Shown here: in pieces, positions 22,241 to 33,494 of the stretch
Position numbering within the stretch: position 1 is the stretch's first letter
How the letters are laid out: the number at the start of each line of letters is the position of its first letter
Assembly (NCBI GenBank): GCA_036346225.1
Contig: JARFIW010001215.1
Location: forward strand, 6,090,501 to 6,154,500
DNA: 64,000 nucleotides
Reading direction: 5' to 3'
DNA from: Platerodrilus igneus
Lineage: Eukaryota; Arthropoda; Insecta; Coleoptera; Lycidae
Position numbers and translations under genes: made by a program
The notes under the pieces: model-generated
The model's input: the letters and a program-made list of their open reading frames with translations, nothing else
What the model was told of the DNA's origin: nothing
The model's database searches: none

Positions 22241-22709
22241 TACCTTGAAGTACTATGTGAGTGCTTAATAAAATGATGTGCCCCCTGTTTAATGTTGTAA
22301 GGAGTGGTAACGAACACCGCTACTAAAATCTACTTTAGAAAAGAATTGAGAAATCACGCTATGCACAACCTCATCAGTAGGCCAGCTTGCTAAAATGAGT
22401 AATCCAAAGGATTTATTAGCTGGCTTTATTTTAGAACATAAATGATTAAAGATAAGCAGAGTTTGTATGTTATTCTTGTAAAGCGAATTAAATAGTTCGT
22501 TTGTAATTTCTGTAAAACCGATTACGCCTTCTAGGCGAGCCGCGATTAACTACACTAGCTATGTTTGTTTGTATTATTTTCAGGTGAAGCCAACACGAGG
22601 GAGAGGGTGGGAAAGAGTGACGTGAGCAGAGCTCATAGAAGTTTTGTTAAAAAGGATTTGGACAAAGTATAAAAAGGAAAGCTAACGTTGATTGCAGCGG
22701 CGGCTTCCA
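22241..22709. other. Nothing recognised
   Basis: Short mixed-composition stretch between a LINE remnant and the satellite array; no gene or repeat identified. Confidence 0.4.
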
Positions 22710-25700
22710 CAACTTATCCCTAAGTATTTTCACAGTACCTAATGCAATTGAAACAAAAATGATTTCTGATATTTTACGAATTATTCCGAAGGTTTTTACA
22801 GTACCAAAAAAATTAGAACAAAAATAATTAATACACTTCAATATTTTACAAAATCCCGAAGGATTTTCACGGTACCAAAGAAATTGAAACAATAATAATT
22901 AGTACATTCATGATATTTTACAAATTATCGCGAAGGATTTTCACAGTACTAAAAACAATTGAAACAAAAATAACTAATACATTCCCGATATTTTACAAAT
23001 TATTCCGAAGGATTTTCACAGTACCAAAAAACAATTGAAGCAAAAATGATTTCTGATGGTTTACAAATTACTCTGAAGGGTATTAACAGTACGAATAAAA
23101 ATTGAAGCTAAAATAATCAATACATTCCTGATATTTTACGAATTATTCCGAAGGTTTTTACAGTACAAAAAAAATTTGAACAAAAATAATTAATACACTT
23201 CAATATTTTACAAAATCCCGAAAGAATTTCACGGTACCAAAGAAATTGAAACAAAAATAATTAGTACATTCCTGATATTTTACAAATTATCGCGAAGGAT
23301 TTTCACAGTACTAAAAACAATTGAAACAAAAATAACTAATACATTCCCGATATTTTACAAATTATTCCGAAGGATTTTCACAATACCAAAAAACAATTGA
23401 AGCAAAAATGATTTCTGATGCTTTACAAATTACTCTGAAGGGTATTAACAGTACCAATAAAAATTGAAGCTAAAATAATCAATACATTCCTGATATTTTA
23501 CGAATTATTCCGAAGGTTTTTACAGTACCAAAAAAAAATTAGAACGAAAATAATTAATACACTTCAATATTTTACAAAATCTCTAAGAATTTTCAAGATA
23601 CCAAAGAAATTGAAACAAAAATGATTTCTGATATTTTACGAATTATTCCGAAGGTTTTTACAGTACCAAAAAAATTAGAACAAAAATAATTAATACACTT
23701 CAATATTTTACAAAATCCCGAAGGATTTTCACGGTACCAAAGAAATTGAAACAAAAATAATTAGTACATTCCTGATATTTTACAAATTATCGCGAAGGAT
23801 TTTCACAGTACTAAAAACACTTGAAACAAAAATAACTAATACATTCCCGATATTTTACAAATTATTCCGAAGGATTTTCACAGTACCAAAAAACAATTGA
23901 AGCAAAAATGATTTCTGATGGTTTACAAATTACTCTGAAGGGTATTAACAGTACAAATAAAAATTGAAGCTAAAATAATCAATACATTCCTGATATTTTA
24001 CGAATTATTCCGAAGGTTTTTACAGTACCAAAAAAAATTAGAACAAAAATAATTAATACACTTCAATATTTTACAAAATCCCGAAAGATTTTCAGGTACC
24101 AAAGAAATTGAAACAAAAATAATTAATACATTCCTGATATTTTACAAACTATCCTGAAGGATTTTCACAGTACCAAAAAAAAATTGAAACAAAAATAACT
24201 AATACATTCCTGATATTTTACAAATTAATACGAAGGATATTCACAGAACCAAAAAACAATTGAAGCAAAAATGATTTCTGATGGTTTACAAATTATCTGA
24301 AGGGTATTAACAGTACCAATAAAATTGAAGCTAAAATAATCAATACATTCCTGATATTTTACGAATTATTCCGAAGGTTTTACAGTACCAAAAAAAAATT
24401 AGAACAAAAATAATTAATACACTTCAATATTTTACAAAATCTCTAAGAATTTTCAAGATACCAAAGAAATTGAAACAAAAATAATTAATACATTCCTGAT
24501 ATTTTACAAACTATCCTGAAGGATTTTCACAGTACCAAAAAATTGAAACAAAATAACTAATACATTCCGATATTTTACAAATTATCCGAAGGATTTTCAC
24601 AGATACCAAAAAATTGAAACAAAAATAATAGAATTTCTGATATTTTACAAATTATCCGAAGGATTTTACAGTACCAAAAAATTGAACAAAATAATAATAC
24701 ATTCCTGATATTTTACAAATTATTCCGAAGGTTTTCACAGTACCAAAAAATTGAACGAAATAATAATACATTCCTGATTTTACAAATTATCCGAAGGAAT
24801 TTTCACAGTACCAAAAAATTGAAAAAATAATAATACATTCCTGATATTTTACGAATTATTCCGAAGGTTTTCACAGTACCAAAAAAATTGAACAAAATAT
24901 TAATACATTCCATATTTTACAAATATCCGAAGGATTTTCAGTACCAAAGAAATTGAAACAAAATAATTAATACATTCTGATATTTTACAAATTATCCGAA
25001 GGATTTTCACAGTACCAAAAACAATTGAAACAAAATAACTAATACATTCCTGATATTTTACAAATTATTCCGAAGGATTTTCACAGTACCAAAACAATTG
25101 AAACAAAAAATGATTTCTGATGGTTTACAAATTACTCTGAAGGGTATTAACAGTACGAATAAAATTGAAGCTAAAATAATCAATACATTCCTGATATTTT
25201 ACGAATTATTCCGAAGGTTTTACAGTACCAAAAAAATTGAACAAAATAATTAATACACTTCAATATTTTACAAATATCTCGAAGAATTTTCAGATACCAA
25301 AGAAATTGAAACAAAATAATTAATACATTCCTGATATTTTACAAATTATCCGAAGGATTTTCACAGTACAAAACAATTGAAACAAAAATAACTAATACAT
25401 TCCGATATTTTACAAATTATTCCGAAGGATTTTCACAGTACCAAAAACAATTGAAGCAAAAAATGAATTTCTGATGTTTTACAAATTACTCTGAAGGGAT
25501 TTATACAGTACCAATAAAATTGAAGCAAAATAATCAATACATTCCTGATATTTTACAAATTATTCCGAAGGTTTTACAGTACCAAAAAAATTAGAACGAA
25601 AATAATTAATACATTCAATATTTTACAAATATCTCTAAGAATTTTCAAGATACCAAAGAAATTGAAACAAAAAAATAATTAATACATTCCTGATATTTTA

Positions 25701-26262
25701 CGAATTATTCCGATGGATTTTCACAGTACCAAAAAAAATTGAAGCAAAAGTATTTATTACATTCCTGATATTTTACAAATTATACCGAAGGATTATCACA
25801 GTGGCAAAAAAAAATTTAAGCAAAAATAATTAATATTTTCTTGATATTTTACGAATTATTCCGTAAGATTTTCACAGTACCAAAGAAATTGAACCAAAAG
25901 TAATGAATACATTTCTGATATTTTACAAATTATCGCGAAGGATTTTCACAGTACAAAAAAATTGAAACAGAAATAACTAATACATTCCTGATATTCTACA
26001 AATTATCCCGAAGGATTTTAACAGTATGAAAAAAAATTGAAGCAAAAACAATGAATTCATCCCTGATATTTTACAAATTACTCCGAAGGATTTTCAAAGT
26101 ACCAAAATAAATTGAAACACAAATACTAATGCATTCCTGATGTTTTCCAATTATCTCGAAGGATTTTTGCAGTATGAAAAAAAAATCGAAGCAAAATAAT
26201 TAATACATTCCTGATATTTTACAAATTACCCCGAAACTTTTACCCAAATTACATTCCTGGTT
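22710..26262 (+). repeat. Satellite array, ~72-bp monomer, 5-monomer higher-order repeat
   Basis: Roughly 48 monomers built on CCGAAGGATTTTCACAGTAC, then AAAAAATTGAAACAAAAATA, then TACATTCCTGATATTTTAC. In the left half monomers differ in fixed ways (for example GGTTTTTACAG, CACGGTACC, AGTACTAAAAAC, TGAAGCAAAAATG, CTGAAGGGTATTAACAG) and recur in the same order. The first type starts at 22785, 23148 and 23510, then after a short reset at 23648, 24010 and 24371: a period of 361-363 bp. The right half (after about 24500) has many single-base deletions and the order is less regular. It ends near 26262 and a LINE begins at 26443. Confidence 0.95.
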
Positions 26263-26442
26263 AATTGATTAATTTTATTAATATTGTCTTTATCCAGTTC
26301 TTGAATTGTACGAGACATTTCGGAATTTTTATCGTTTCTTTCTCAATGAACTCTTAAAACAAAAAGATTTATTATTTTATACCTGTGTATTTCAATAAAA
26401 TTATCAATGTTTTATCACTCTTATCCCCCAAAGATTTCAAAC
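26263..26442. other. Spacer between satellite and LINE
   Basis: AT-rich unique-looking DNA; no feature seen. Confidence 0.4.
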
Positions 26443-26464
26443 GTAGCATCATAGTAAATATACC

Positions 26465-27772
26465 AAAAAAAAAGGCGCGGATAGATGTGAAAATTTTCGA
26501 CCAATAAGTTTGACAGCACACGTGTCAAAAATATTGACTAGAATTGTACAAAGACGAATCAAAAAACGGGCTGAAGAAATACTAGGAGAAGACCAATTTG
26601 GGTTTAGGCGAAACAGGGGAGCACGGAAGGCTATTTTAGCTCTGAGAGTGATAATGGAGAAAACAATAGAAAAAGGGGAAAGCATGTATATAGGGTTTGT
26701 AGATCTGGAAAAAGCATTCGACAATGTAAATTGGAAAAAAATGTTTGAAATACTCAAAAAGATTGGAATGAGTTATAGGGATAGACGAATAGTACATAGC
26801 TTATACAAAGAGCAAACAGCAGTAATAGAGTTAGAGCAGGAACGTAGAGAAGTAAACATTAGGAAAGGGGTGAGACAGGGATATGCCCTATTCCCATTGA
26901 TTTTTAACTTGTACATAGAAGAGGCAATGAACACTGTCAAATGCAGAAAGACATTTGGAATTACTATGCAGGGACAAAAAATTGATATGCTTAGATTTGC
27001 AGATGATATAGCGGTATTAGCATCTAGCAAGGAAGAGTTAGAAGCTGCGCTTAATAAAATGGAAACGGTTCTAACAGAGAGATACGGTGTGAAAATTAAC
27101 AAAACTAAAACTAAAGTTCTAGTATGCACAGGTGGGGAAAATAAATCGAAAACAAGAATACAAGTATGTAACACGAACTTACAAGAGGTTAAGGATTTCT
27201 GCTACCTAGGAAGCCAAATAACGCAAGATGGGAAAAGCACAAAAGATATAAAACAAAGATTAGCACAAGGTCGTGCTACATTTAACAAGAAAAAGCAACT
27301 ACTGTGCTCAAAGACCACAAACATAGAAACAAGGAAAAGATTGCTTAAAACATATGTGTGGAGCACATCACTGTACGGCTGTGAAGCCTGGACAGTAGGA
27401 GAAGCGGACAAGAAAAAGGTAGAAGCCTTTGAAATGTGGTGCTACAGGCGTATGATGAAGATATCATGGCCAGACAAAGTTAAGAACGAAGAGGTACTAA
27501 AAATGATAGGGGAAGAAAGAAATATGTGGAAAACGGTAAAAAATAGAAGAGATAGGATGATAGGTCACATACTACGACATGAGGGAATAGTGCGGAATAT
27601 ATTAGAAGCAGAGATAGGAAAAAAGAGAAGAAGAGGCAGACCTAGGTTAGACTACTGGACACAGATAGTAAAAGATGTAGGCTGCAGGAATTTCAGGGAG
27701 ATGTGTAGGCTAGCCCTGAATAGAAATCAATGGAGGTACGCATCCAACCAATCCCAAGATAAGATAAACTAA
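26465..27772 (+). CDS. RTE-like LINE reverse transcriptase, 5'-truncated but open
   Basis: The longest real coding frame in the window. It is open from 26465 to the TAA at 27770-27772 (about 435 codons). It encodes a non-LTR reverse transcriptase that would copy LINE RNA at the target site. Order: RCENFRPISLTAHVSKI, EDQFGFRRNRGARKA, motif A GFVDLEKAFDNVNW, motif B GVRQGYALFPLIFNLYIEEA, motif C LRFADDIAVLA with intact FADD, YGVKINKTKTKVL, then the RTE-like region YLGSQITQDG, LYGCEAWTVGEADKKK and the basic tail GKKRRRGRPRLDYWTQ. There is no ATG at the start: homology continues upstream (IVNIPKK from 26451) in another frame across a run of nine A, so the piece is truncated and shifted once. The endonuclease domain is missing. 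This is the youngest-looking element here, but not autonomous. Confidence 0.85.
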   Translation, partial: KKKGADRCENFRPISLTAHVSKILTRIVQRRIKKRAEEILGEDQFGFRRNRGARKAILALRVIMEKTIEKGESMYIGFVDLEKAFDNVNWKKMFEILKKIGMSYRDRRIVHSLYKEQTAVIELEQERREVNIRKGVRQGYALFPLIFNLYIEEAMNTVKCRKTFGITMQGQKIDMLRFADDIAVLASSKEELEAALNKMETVLTERYGVKINKTKTKVLVCTGGENKSKTRIQVCNTNLQEVKDFCYLGSQITQDGKSTKDIKQRLAQGRATFNKKKQLLCSKTTNIETRKRLLKTYVWSTSLYGCEAWTVGEADKKKVEAFEMWCYRRMMKISWPDKVKNEEVLKMIGEERNMWKTVKNRRDRMIGHILRHEGIVRNILEAEIGKKRRRGRPRLDYWTQIVKDVGCRNFREMCRLALNRNQWRYASNQSQDKIN

Positions 27773-28014
27773 TAACGAAAAAATAACTGTGCTTAAACAT
27801 GATGATTATTATAAGTAACTACAAGAATCGGTTGGGCAATATTCTCGAATAATATTAAATGTGTGAAAGGATTTACTGGAAAACCATTATTTCGGCAAAG
27901 GTCAAGTGTTGGGGGATCTTGGTAGCTACAGGTTGCTTAACCCCCTTCACTGAATCTCGGTGAAATAGGGCATAAAATTAGAAAACAATAGAAGGGAAAC
28001 GAGCTGCATACTCA
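27773..28014 (+). mobile_element. 3' tail of the RTE-like LINE
   Basis: Follows the stop codon. It contains CATGATGATTATTATAAG, then GTGTTGGGGGATCTTGG, then CTGAATCTCGGTGAAATAGG. The same order reappears downstream, so this marks repeated LINE 3' sequence. Confidence 0.6.
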
Positions 28015-28276
28015 TACTGTGTGAGAATTTCAGGGAACTATGTAGGCTAGCTCAGAATATAAATAAGTGCAGGTACGTGTCCAACCAGTTTTGAGACGGA
28101 AAACCTAGTGACGAAAAAATAAGCGCAGATAGATCTGATGATTAGTATAAGCAACTAGTTGTTGGTTGCGAAATATCTGCAACTAATGTTGACTGTGCGA
28201 AAAGATATATTGGAAAATATATTAAATCGGTAAATGGTTAAGTGTTGGGGGAACTTGGCAGCCACAGGCTGCTTAC
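28015..28276 (+). pseudogene. Second copy of the LINE 3' end
   Basis: The translation NFRELCRLAQNINKCRYVSN matches the C-terminus of the preceding reverse transcriptase (NFREMCRLALNRNQWRYASN). It is followed by the same 3' noncoding order (TGATGATTAGTATAAGCAAC, GTGTTGGGGGAACTTGG). A SINE trimer is inserted at its right edge. Confidence 0.75.
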
Positions 28277-28290
28277 CTCCCTTCACAACC

Positions 28291-28584
28291 TTACATGTGA
28301 TTTTCCAATACTCCACCCGAAGGTACTACATTGGCCAGGAAGCAAGTTTTTTTTACCTGGAAAATTTGGAATTTTACCGAACCCTTGCTGTTTGAAGCAA
28401 GGTAGGGATCTTTAACGTGCGTAACAACACTCACACACGGGGCCTCCATTTTACCTCTCATCCGAACGAGGGTGTATTTTTGTGAAAAATGCTCGCCTAA
28501 CATTTTTCAAGCGGACCGTGTCGGGAATCAAACCCGGAACCTTGGGCGTAGTCACACACATACCACTACTCCACGGAGCCGCCC
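28291..28584 (-). mobile_element. tRNA-derived SINE, copy 4 (type A)
   Basis: A 294-bp copy, closely matching SINE copy 1 in variant positions. It is flanked by the 14-nt target copies CTCCCTTCACAACC (28277-28290) and CACCCTTCACAACC (28585-28598). First member of the second trimer. Confidence 0.85.
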
Positions 28585-28598
28585 CACCCTTCACAACC

Positions 28599-28900
28599 GT
28601 TCATTTACATTTCCAATTCTCCGCCCGAAGGTACTACATTGGCCAGGAGGCGAGTTTTTTGTTGCCTGGAAATTTAGAATTTTGCCGAACCCTTGCCGTT
28701 CCAGGCAAGGTAGGGATCTTTAACGTGCGTGACAACACTCACACACGGGACCTCCATTTAACCTCTTATCCGAACGAGGGCGTAATATTTGTGAAAAATG
28801 CTCACCTGTCATTTTTCAAGCAGTCGGCCGTGTCGGGATTTGAACCCGGGACCTTGGGATCCGTAGTCTTACGCTTACTACATTGATCCACGGCGACGCC
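28599..28900 (-). mobile_element. tRNA-derived SINE, copy 5 (type B)
   Basis: A 302-bp copy of variant B with intact B box. It is followed by the target copy TACCCTTCACAACC at 28901-28914. Confidence 0.85.
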
Positions 28901-28914
28901 TACCCTTCACAACC

Positions 28915-29216
28915 GTTCATTTACATTTCCAATTCTCCGCCCGAAGGTACTACATTGGCCAGGAGGCGAGTTTTTTGTTGCCTGGAAATTTAGAATTTTG
29001 CCGAACCCTTGCCGTTCCAGGCAAGGTAGGGATCTTTAACGTGCGTGACAACACTCACACACGGGACCTCCATTTAACCTCTCATCCGAACGAGGGCGTA
29101 ATTTTTGTGAAAAATGCTCACCTGTCATTTTTCGAGCAGTCGGCCGTGTCGGGATTTGAACCCGGGACCTTGGGATCCGTAGCCTTACGCTTACTACATT
29201 GATCCACGGCGACGCC
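28915..29216 (-). mobile_element. tRNA-derived SINE, copy 6 (type B)
   Basis: A 302-bp copy of variant B, nearly identical to copy 5. It is followed by TACCCTTCACAACC at 29217-29230, after which LINE-related sequence resumes (CACTGAAGGTTGGAGAAATA). Confidence 0.85.
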
Positions 29217-29230
29217 TACCCTTCACAACC

Positions 29231-29755
29231 ACTGAAGGTTGGAGAAATAGGGTATATAATGGTAAAACAATAGAAGGTGACCGAACGGCATCTAACAAGA
29301 AAGAACAGCACCTATGAGGAAAGACAACAAACATAGAACAAGAAGAAAATTTGTGAAAGCATATGTGTGGAGCACAGCACAGTATGCCTATGAAATACGG
29401 GCAGTCTGAAACGCAGACAGAAAAACTGTAGCAGCCTTTTGAAATGCTGTGCTTCAGATGTATGAGGACGATAGCATGAACAGACAAAGATAATAAAAGA
29501 AATAGTAGGGAAACAAGGATATCTGGAGAAAAAGATTAGAGAAATAGAAGGGCAGAATATGTTCTAAGGGATTTTTGGGGAATAGATATATTACAAGCAG
29601 AGATAGAAAGAAAGAAGTAGATGTTGACCTAGATCAGATACTGATAGATGCAGACTGTGCAAATTTCAGGGCAATCTGTAGGTTAGTTCAGAATAGGAAA
29701 CAATGATGGTACGCGTCTAACCAGTTCCAGGACTGAAGACCTAATGATGATGATC
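29231..29755 (+). pseudogene. Third copy of the LINE 3' region
   Basis: Frames such as FVKAYVWSTAQYAYEIRAV match the LLKTYVWSTSLYGCEAWTV region of the 26465 reverse transcriptase, and NFRAICRLVQNRKQ matches its C-terminus. It is full of stops. It ends in GACCTAATGATGATGATCAC: a short ATG/GAT run as often seen at RTE 3' ends. Confidence 0.75.
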
Positions 29756-30239
29756 ACACTTATCATTCCATACTCCATAAAGTAATCGATTTTTGATTCA
29801 GATTATTTGCATTTTATTTATTACTTAACTTACGAAACATAAAGCTTAAAATTAAAGATATCAATGTCATGTGTTTTATATATATAATGTTATCATTGAA
29901 AAATGCACGTATCAAATTATAAATATTTTCGTTTTAAAATTCCTTTGATAAAAGCACTTTGTAAGCCGCCGAAACGTTTGATGATACAAGAATGGTGATA
30001 ACGATAAAATAAAATTACCTAATTATCTATTCTGTCGGCACCCCATGAGATGCTAGAGATTCATTTCACAACGTTCATTGCTTTTCTGCTACGAAGTACC
30101 GTTTGTCGAATGTGAGATTTTCATGAAAGTTTACGTTAAAAATTAAACCTAGTACGTTGATTTCCTATTTGCATAAAATGCGGTGTCCTTGCACGTATAG
30201 GTCAGGTCAGAGTGGCAGTTGCGCCGTCTACAAAAATGT
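29756..30239. other. Nothing recognised
   Basis: AT-rich spacer between two LINE remnants. Confidence 0.4.
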
Positions 30240-31100
30240 ATAGCCTACGTCTTTTCATTTGAGAACTTAAATCTTCGTTTTTCGGCAATATCCATTAGTG
30301 CATCGATTTTACTTTGTAGTTTGAAAGTTATTTGCTCTATAGTTTGATGAGAATAGAAAATAATCAAGTCGTCTGCGTATAGCGAGCCGTAAACATTAGG
30401 AATTGCGGCTACTAAGCAGTTTATCGCTATCATAAATAAGGTGACGCTTAGGGTGTATCCTTGGGGGATACCACTTTCTAAACAGAAGCGGTCTGATACA
30501 TGACTGCCCAAACGGACTTTAATGAATCGAATTTTGTAGAAAACTTTCTATAAATTTCAGAAACCTACCTTTTAAGCCCCAGTCGTTAAACTTTTGTAAA
30601 ACTCTAAATCTCCAAATCGTTTCGTAGACTTTTTCCAAGTCGAAACTGACCGCTACCAGATGGTTTCTATTTGCGAAACTATTTTGAACAGCGTCCTCTA
30701 GACAAATCAGTTGATCTAATGTTGTTTCTCATTTAGAACTCTTTCCTTTTACAGCCACCACATTAAACGTATATTCACCATTTTCTCATGATAGGTCTGT
30801 AGCTAGACGTCCACTTGGGATCCTTACCAGGTTTTAAAATAGGGATAATTATTTCTTCTCTCCAACATAGAGGGTACAAGCCTCGATGCCATATGTCGTT
30901 GTATACATGTAATAGGAATAATTTGTTGCCTGGTGGTAGGTGTCATATCATGGTATATGACAGAGTCTTCTCCAGGAGCACTTTCTTTAGAAATACCGAG
31001 ACGAAGCTCTAGTTCTAACAAGCTGAAGTCAACATTGTGTGCTCTTAGTTCATTATTCACAAAACTAATTGGCTTCTCTTGCTCCGCTTTAATCTTCAAA
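30240..31100 (-). pseudogene. Jockey-like LINE reverse transcriptase, decayed
   Basis: On the minus strand: SAPGEDSVIYHDM (near 31010-30950), RLVPSMLERRNN, then LEDAVQNSFANRNHLVAVSF continuing into DLEKVYETIWRFRVL (motif A), LESGIPQGYTLSVTLFMIAI (motif B) and GSLYADDLIIFYSHQ with intact YADD (30368-30379), then RRFKFSNEKT. These are Jockey-type reverse-transcriptase landmarks in correct order. Frameshifts occur near 30840 and 30510. It differs from the other LINE family here (no INPLLN block). Confidence 0.8.
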
Positions 31101-31124
31101 AATGTTTCACTGTAATTATCGGAG

Positions 31125-31530
31125 GCTGAAGACTGTTAAAACTGGGAAAGGTTTTTGTGAGTCTGTTTTTTTAAATGCTGGGTTATGAAATATTTTTATT
31201 ATATTTTGATGGCTTTCTGTTATTATTTGAATTTGATTGCAGAAAGACTTAGTCTTAGGACGAAATATTTTTTACCCTTGGTATTTATTGCTTTACAATC
31301 CACGGTACCTTTTTTCTCAAACTACGTGTTGTTTGAAACAACTTTGGTACACTTTTGATACGGGTAAATGTGACCTGTTACAAATTTATATTTTTCCCGT
31401 AGCAATTACAAGGGTGGACCGGCTAATTATAGTGATGCAGAAGTGAGTTTCAAGGGGAGAAAATAATAATAAAACAAAAAATACCCATTTGAAATGTCTG
31501 GAATACAAGATTATGTTACTGTAACTTTTA
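31125..31530 (+). repeat. Dispersed 0.4-kb repeat, copy 1
   Basis: It shares GAAATGCTAGGTTAT-like, TATTATATTTTAATGGCTTT, GCAGAAAGACTTAGT and TTTCAAACAACTTTGGTACA-like blocks with 60375-60985 and 63551-64000. It contains a TTGATTGCAG acceptor-like site at 31230-31240. This copy lacks the upstream CAGGTAAGTG donor-like site present in the other two. Function unknown; it could be part of a larger element or a duplicated gene fragment. Confidence 0.75.
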
Positions 31531-32212
31531 CAAAGTTCTCTATTTTGGTCTAGTTCATAAATAAATAATTGCAATATAAATACAATTATACTTTCCTTAG
31601 TTAAAAAATGTATTCTCCTAACATCAAACTGGCCAATTATTACTAAAAGAAATCCTAAGAAAAACATTAAATCAATCAATAACACTGCCATGCCGTTGTT
31701 CCCGTTTCCAATATTGATGTGTACATGACATTCTAAACCCCATTTCTGGAAATTCGCTTAATAACAATACACGGAAAAAGTAAAATACTATGTTTTCTGT
31801 TTATTATTTCATTATTCATTCAAAATACTAAAAATTCACTCTGTAACTAACACTGAATCCCATCAATATAGCTTACATATTTCAAATGTTCCAATCTTCC
31901 TTTCACTATAACATCATGTTTAAATTAAATCATAACTAGTTCCGTCACTAATTCATAGCCCAGCCAAAATAATTACTTTCACGTTCTATTAATTTCCTAT
32001 TACATAAGTACAAACGTATTTGCAATTAAACCTACATGTACATAATTAATGGGTATAAACATAAAAGCTCATATTTAACTCATTACCAATATATCTTTAA
32101 ATTTGAGAATGTCCAGAAACCTGGCCGTTCATCGTTCTCATTCAAACAGGAGCTTAGCAGTTTCCGTAACACAACCAAAACACACTTATTTGAGTTATAC
32201 CCACATTTATGT
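31531..32212. other. Nothing recognised
   Basis: AT-rich DNA. A minus frame at 31386-31691 is hydrophobic but has no motif and overlaps the dispersed repeat. Confidence 0.4.
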
Positions 32213-32451
32213 GTGTACGTGTACGTGTACGTGTACGTGTACGTGTACGTGTACGTGTACGTGTACGTGTACGTGTACGTGTACGTGTACGTGTACGTGT
32301 ACGTGTACGTGTACGTGTACGTGTACGTGTACGTGTACGTGTACGTGTACGTGTACGTGTACGTGTTCGTGTACGTGTACGCGTACGCGTACGCGTACGC
32401 GTATGCGTATGCGTATGCGTACGCGTACGCGTACGCGTATGCGTATGCGTA

Positions 32452-32512
<61 letters not shown>

Positions 32513-32553
32513 GGGTATGTGTATGTGTATGTATGTGTATGTATGTGTGTGTA
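32213..32553 (+). repeat. Hexanucleotide array G(T/C)GTA(C/T), 341 bp
   Basis: A run of 6-bp units in four variants: GTGTAC (about 32215-32380), GCGTAC, GCGTAT, GCGTAC again, GCGTAT again, then GTGTAT to about 32540. Almost the whole run alternates purine and pyrimidine. All three forward frames are open across it, which gives spurious 120-170-codon frames; they are not genes. Confidence 0.97.
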
Positions 32554-33340
32554 TTAACTTTATTTTTGGAATAAGCCTAGATCATTGACCTATTCCAGTC
32601 GTACATATTAAATAATATAAATAAATGAAATGGAATGAATGAAAAGAATTAACGATTAATTTTGTAAAGACATATGCAAATTGAAGGAAGGTTAGTCGTC
32701 TTCTCCTTTGCAGTAGCTTGTTTGGTATAGTTGCTAGAGTTTGTTGGGTGATCTGCTTGATCTTGAGTTCTTGAATTCTCAAGTACCGCAAGTTAAGGGT
32801 TAAGAGGAGGGGCTAGACGGTTTATTTTCTAATATGTCTTGTAGGAAGTGGTTCAAAGGAAGGAAATAGTGTTGCTTAGTAAGTATAGATTTGGAAGTGG
32901 GAAGCAGGGTTGTAAGTTTGTATTGGTATAGACTAAATTAAGGAATTTAACCCAGTAACACAGAAATATTGTCATGTACGCACATTTCAATTTTAATACC
33001 ATGACCTACAAAACCGTTTATGTACAAGTTCATAGTCGTCACCGTTCTATAACGATGACACTTACCTACTTTAAAAATATATAATAAGTGCAATGTCGAA
33101 CTAAGAGAATCATACATATTAAAACAGAGTGATATAGAATAATATAATACAAGTATACACGCAGTTGAAATGTAGAACACCAGAAGAGAATAAGAATGTG
33201 AGACGATAAGCGTCCTTGAGTAAATACATGTAAATAAATTACTAGTAAGTGTAGTTGAATTTAATTTAACTAACTTGATTAGGAAGTCTGTTGGCGATCA
33301 GTTAATTTTGGAAGAACCTTATTACTTTGATCTTGAAGGC
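32554..33340. other. LINE 3' flank or spacer
   Basis: No gene. The right part is G-rich on the plus strand and probably belongs to the LINE remnant at 33345-33494 (its 3' untranslated side on the minus strand), but no shared repeat proves this. Confidence 0.35.
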
Positions 33341-33344
33341 GTTC

Positions 33345-33494
33345 TATTATTGGGTATGGTTTGGGCAGTGGTAGATTAGGTGGCCAGGTATTTCAGCCAC
33401 GTTTTGTTGACAGAGACAAAGTAGAGAGGTTAACTGAGTGGAAGGAGTGTAGTTTTTGGGGGAATTTGCCATGACCTGTGTGGAATTTGTTACG
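33345..33494 (-). pseudogene. LINE ORF2 C-terminal cysteine-rich fragment
   Basis: On the minus strand RNKFHTGHGKFPQKLHSFHS is followed after a frameshift by LCLCQQNVAEIPGHLIYHCP. The pattern TGHGKF...CxC...HLIYHCP is the cysteine/histidine tail found after RNase H in I, R1 and Jockey-like LINEs. Only about 50 codons remain. The clade is not certain. Confidence 0.65.

Noticed and set aside
22710..26262. CRISPR-like regular repeats
   Set aside because: Monomers are contiguous without unique spacers and the setting is eukaryotic; it is a satellite.
32036..32588. Three overlapping 120-173-codon forward frames of Val-Tyr, Cys-Thr and Arg-Val repeats
   Set aside because: They are translations of the hexanucleotide array in three frames, with no start context or flanking exons.
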